A stretch of DNA of 64,000 bases, from the NCBI GenBank assembly GCA_023014365.1, contig JAEBUN010000015.1:682001-746000 (forward strand), given 5' to 3'. This DNA comes from Lepiota brunneoincarnata. Taxonomy: Eukaryota > Basidiomycota > Agaricomycetes > Agaricales > Agaricaceae. Made by a program: the position numbers and the translations under genes. Of this stretch, positions 60,266-64,000 are shown in pieces. The number at the start of each line of letters is the position of its first letter. Positions within the stretch are counted from its first letter, which is position 1. The notes under the pieces are model-generated. The model did no database searches and was not told where the DNA came from. It saw only the letters and a list, made by a program, of their open reading frames with translations.

Positions 60266-61289
60266 TTCTGAGAGGTCTGTACTGCACAGTTGAAGGTGTT
60301 AAGTTTGTTGTCGACTCGAGCCAGCGCTGGGTAGTCCTTTATACTACTCGATGATCCTATAAATCTAATCGGGGAACATTGTATTAAGCAAAGCAACACA
60401 AAGATCGGCGCAATTGTTTTCCCCCGTGCCCGCTATACACTTACGGACCGACCCGCGAAAGATGGCGAAATTCTTGCCTATCAACTGATACTATGCTATA
60501 AATAGAGGCCACCGGATCAGCAACACATTCGACGGCCCGGCATACCTTGCAGACGAAACGAGAATCCTGCAAGGTATACCCGAGCTCGGCGGGGCTCACG
60601 GGCCCTTCATAGAAAAATCACACGAGCATGGCCGCGCTCATTTTAACTTTTCTGGCTGGGGGCCTATGCAACGTACCGAGAAGATAAATTGCTGCTGGAG
60701 GTTTAGATCCTCGACAAGGAGCTTCTCGCTTCTCCCTAAGTCTTCGATCGTGATTAACCCGGTCACCGCCACTCATCGCCCGTTACTCACTCCGCGCTTT
60801 AACTACCATCCCAGGCAAAACACTGTCAAGTCCTCTGCGGTCGGTCTCGTAGCTTACAAAATTATGACTCATTAGAGCGACGAAAACGGGGGCAAGCGGG
60901 AGCAACATGTTATTAGGGGAGACATTTATGTTAGAGAACCCACCAAGACGTGGACTGAGTCAGTACTAGTAGGAAGCGATGCACAAGATTTTGATGATAG
61001 AGACATTGTCGGCGAACATCGAACAAGGTTGCTATTTATAAGACAGGATTCTCACGGATAACCGCGGTGCATCTAAGAGTAAGTTCCTCAGGGCCTAGGG
61101 GCTAGTTGAGATTAAATACAGAGGGTGAGCAAGCAGGAAAATACCGAATGCAAAGACGTGATCCATTGTGTGGACAGCACCTGCGCAACTGTCCACCTTC
61201 TCAGACCTATGTAGTACCTCACAGCTTTACTATTTTAAAACCATTATATCCTCGAATAATATATCACAGAAGCAAATGTCCGATGATAC
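60266..61289. other. Upstream region of copy 2, part of the duplication
   Basis: Alignable with 58180-58900 up to about 60980. From about 61130, a second alignable block resembles 58850-58960 (the end of the previous spacer), which marks the start of a third unit. No gene is seen. Confidence 0.55.
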
Positions 61290-61720
61290 ACAGGAAGGGG
61301 GCAATCAACGGTGCTCTCTATGGAATCCCCGAGACCACGAGCAGAGGGACTTGGACAGACTGGTTATTCATCAAGCCTGCGTCCACCAGCATTCCTGAAG
61401 CGAGCCCGTAGATAGTGCTAGGTTACCCACGAAGTATGCATTGACATACCCCCCCCCCCATTTCAGCTTGAATGAATCACGATAGGGTGCTGTTGGCAAC
61501 AACTTGTAAACTTGGTCAGAAGGGTCGGCGACATTCATCCCTATACAAAACCCGAGGGGGTTGGTGATCACCTTCCCGTCAGCGAGGGAAGCCGGTTCCT
61601 GACTGAGATGAATGAATGTGGGGTATCGGTGACCGTGACGAGGAGAAGGTAGCATAACGGGGTGTGGATAAAGGTTGGGGGCTTCCCTGTGTGATTTTTG
61701 GAGAAAACACTTGCCTCCCC
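61290..61720 (-). pseudogene. Decayed third copy of the epimerase-like gene
   Basis: Reading right to left, the block resembles the middle exons of copies 1 and 2. It has GTGTGGATAAAG with GGGGCTTCCCTGT, the TCCTGACTGAGATGAATGAATG exon start, GGTGCTGTTGGCAACAACTTG, and GCCTGCGTCCACCAGCATTCCTG with GAAGCGAGCCCGTAGATAG. Indels and a poly-C run at about 61450 break the frame. The N- and C-terminal parts are missing. Confidence 0.75.
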
Positions 61721-62054
61721 CCCCGCATTTGACCTTTCCTAATCGTTACTATCATGGTAAGAAAACAGGAACATGGAAATCTTGATCGCCGGGTATGAAC
61801 GCATCCGCTACTGGGTACCAGGGCATCGGTAGGTTTCTTCGAATGCTTTGGGCCCTAGTTCATGAACCGTGTGTGGATAAACATGTATGCGACTACATAT
61901 ATAATCAAATACTTGTGGACAGGCCACACCCAGGAAACCGGCACTTGTGTTTATAAGTACGCTGAGAGTTTCCGAAGCCAAATATATCATATACTGTGGG
62001 TAAGATAAATCTCTACAGGAAACTTCCAGAGCGCCCTTCAAACCCAAATACCCA

Positions 62055-63843
62055 TCATCGCCGATATAGTCCTCTAACTCGAGCTGATGCCGCGTGAATC
62101 CAGCTCTTAGCGCCAAACTCCTGCACAGGCCCCAAGTCCACCTCATGTTCATCTATGTCAAATGCCTCAAATGGTACACTTCCATATGTTTTAAAATTCC
62201 ATCGCACATCCGTGCCTGCGCTAAGCGCGTGGAGCGAGCTGTTTGTCCTTGGACTTGCCTTTAGAGGAATATATTCATCACAGTCGCTCCATCCCTGTCC
62301 AACGCCTGATCCGTTCACCATGAGATCCTCTTCCCCGTCCAACGTCATCTCCTCCTGTGCCCACCTGACGAGCATGCCCTCCCCGGTTCTGAAGTGCGGC
62401 AAGTGCTTGCAAACTGGCTTTGACAATTGCTTCAAGTCAGTGAAAAGTGGGAGAACGGAATTCCCGGCGGACTGCAGGTGCGCAAACGCGTATTGACGGG
62501 CTTGCGGTGAAGAGATTAGTATTGCAGTAGAAATCACGATACACCTTGAAGTAGTTGATTAGTGTATATTCTTGGCTGAGCCTCGGATAAATACACACCC
62601 GACCAACAGGGCAATGATGCCCAACCATTTTCGCGAAACACCACCCACGGGAAGACCCCCAGTCACCAGATCCTCTTCATGAGACTCTTTATCCCCGTCC
62701 TCATCGGAGGGCTCCGGGTCATTTTCCTCTTCAGATGTCCGAAAGCCTCCAACGGGGCACGCATGCTGCGTATCCCATCTTAGGACATGTATTCCGGCCA
62801 ACTCGTCGTGATACTCCAGCTTCTCTACTTGATTGCAGGCCAGGGTGACCTTTGCACCGACCTTGCCGTTTATCAGCCACAGATCAAATTCACGTCCATT
62901 GCGAGCGAAGTTCTGAATATAGACTGATGTTTTGTCTTGGGGTGGCCCTGCAACTATCGTGGTCGTAGTTTGTAAGCCATCGTGTTCGTGTTCTGAAGAT
63001 GATGAAATAGGTGTTATTGACATTGTAGAATATTTCCATATAATCACGAAACGCACCAGTCAAGCATATCCGAGTTCCCTTCGGACACTAAACACAATGG
63101 GGAAAACGGCTGGGTAAGTATTACGAATAGAACGGGTGTTGGAGATGTTGAAGGGGTAGAAGGATCCCCTCGGACGTGACCTAGTGGCATAAATCGGAGC
63201 GAACTTCAATTCCCGGGCGATCATTTAATTTCACCCGCCATCGCGTTGCTGATCATGAACAGACCCTCATCCCCAACCCTTGTTCGCAAAATCAAACAAC
63301 AGCAACGATCAATCACTCACCGACTCGGACTCGGATCGGGTGGCACCACCCAAAGTCACCATATACGCTCTCCTCTCCCACTCGGCCTTCGCCTTTCCCT
63401 TTCCCTCGAATTTCGTACTTTCATAACTGGGACTGGCCTTGGCGGGGCCATCGTCGTCATAATCGATCCGGATAACCTCAGCACGAGAAAGCAGGGGACA
63501 GATGTCGTAAGTGCGGCTTTTGAACTTGAAGGCACACCCAGCCTTCAGATCAGCATGGGGGAATAGGACGATATCATCGCCGGGGAAATTGTGGATATTA
63601 CGGCGCGGGGTGGGGTTAGTGGAGGATGATGGAGTGTAGTCCGGGTCTGATGTAGGTACCACGATAAGCCGTGGATGTTGATGAGGAGGAAGAAGGGACC
63701 GGGTAGTCAATTGGGAGGGATACGCTCCTGGCCTCGCAGGCCCTGATCAGACCGAGGTTGAGTGCAAATAGCCCGGACAATGGAGAGGACGTCGAGGCCC
63801 CAAAGAGGGCTATGGAAAATAATGCCAGTGGTGGAGGGACCAT
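62055..63843 (-). CDS. ATG27: Probable autophagy protein ATG27 (type I membrane, MRH-like)
   Basis: ATG27 is a membrane protein that helps ATG9 vesicle supply. The ATG at 63843 gives a secretion signal (PPLALFSIALFGAS). The lumenal part has paired cysteines as in MRH/ATG27 domains: GCAFKFKSRTYDICPL, then after an intron CPKGTRICLT, then VTLACNQVEKLEYHD and RWDTQHACPV. An acidic stretch precedes one membrane helix, WLGIIALLVGCIVISTAILI, which spans an intron (GG then GTGTGT donor). A cytosolic tail of about 150 residues follows to the stop at 62055. An alternative frame under the tail (LEDYIGDDGYLG) suggests its end may be mis-framed. The exon between the signal and the first Cys is not settled. 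Confidence 0.65.
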
Positions 63844-64000
63844 CGGAAATCGATTATTCACTGGTATCCGGGGCAGGGGTAAAATGGTGAGAGAAGGTGT
63901 GCCTCCCTAGTAGACTTCCCCCCTTACAGCAATGGGGGACGGAGGGAGAGAGGGAGATACCCCAATTAGCGAGCCTGAGGGTAGTTACTGCTGTAAGCTA
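63844..64000. other. Upstream flank of ATG27
   Basis: Too short to judge. A purine-rich run (GGGACGGAGGGAGAGAGG) lies at about 63936-63953. Confidence 0.4.

Overview
This 64 kb window is nuclear DNA of a filamentous basidiomycete, most likely an Agaricomycete. The protein families, many short introns (about 45-65 nt, several starting GC instead of GT), dense genes on both strands and an intron-bearing tRNA all fit. A Rhizoctonia/Ceratobasidium-like origin is a guess and cannot be settled here. Gene models were built by joining exons by eye, so terminal exons are less certain than internal ones. Some start codons are ambiguous because only ATG was accepted.

Layout. 0-8 kb: ATG12 (2864-3468, -) and a seven-TM protein (3893-5276, -), with little else recognisable. 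7.9-17 kb: a long NYN-domain protein (-), a PNPOx-like flavoprotein with a C-terminal membrane anchor (-), a tRNA-Asp with a 12-nt intron (-) and UBA2, the SUMO E1 subunit (+, 11 exons). 17-20.6 kb: an AT-rich decayed island with a mutated copy of the UBA2 3' end and a Tc1/mariner element carrying a nested solo LTR. 21-31.7 kb, all on -: an F-box-like gene, a probable secreted-protein relic, a small serine palmitoyltransferase-subunit-like gene, mitochondrial ribosomal protein uS4m (NAM9), a Pro/Ser-rich membrane protein and condensin CAP-G/YCG1.

33-42 kb is accessory-looking: two paralogous GTPase-like genes (+) with methionine in place of the Walker A lysine and MGxxxS N-termini, two paralogous Cys-rich secreted proteins resembling the fungal glycan-binding Y3 fold (-), and a second SPT small-subunit-like gene (+). 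42.9-56.7 kb is mainly core genes: ferric reductase (-), TRP4 (+) convergent with BNA1 (-), a Ser/Thr/Pro-rich coiled-coil protein (+), an F-box-like gene (+) and RAD17 (-); the last two share a TTAA stop. 56.8-61.7 kb is a tandem segmental duplication with two full NAD(P)-binding epimerase/NmrA-like genes and a third decayed copy. The window ends with a probable ATG27 (-).

Functional themes are autophagy (ATG12, ATG27), SUMO activation, genome maintenance (CAP-G, RAD17), tryptophan/kynurenine metabolism (TRP4, BNA1), sphingolipid synthesis (two SPT small subunits) and iron/copper reduction. Several conserved genes change frame at homopolymers. This suggests consensus errors in the assembly, although real lesions cannot be excluded.
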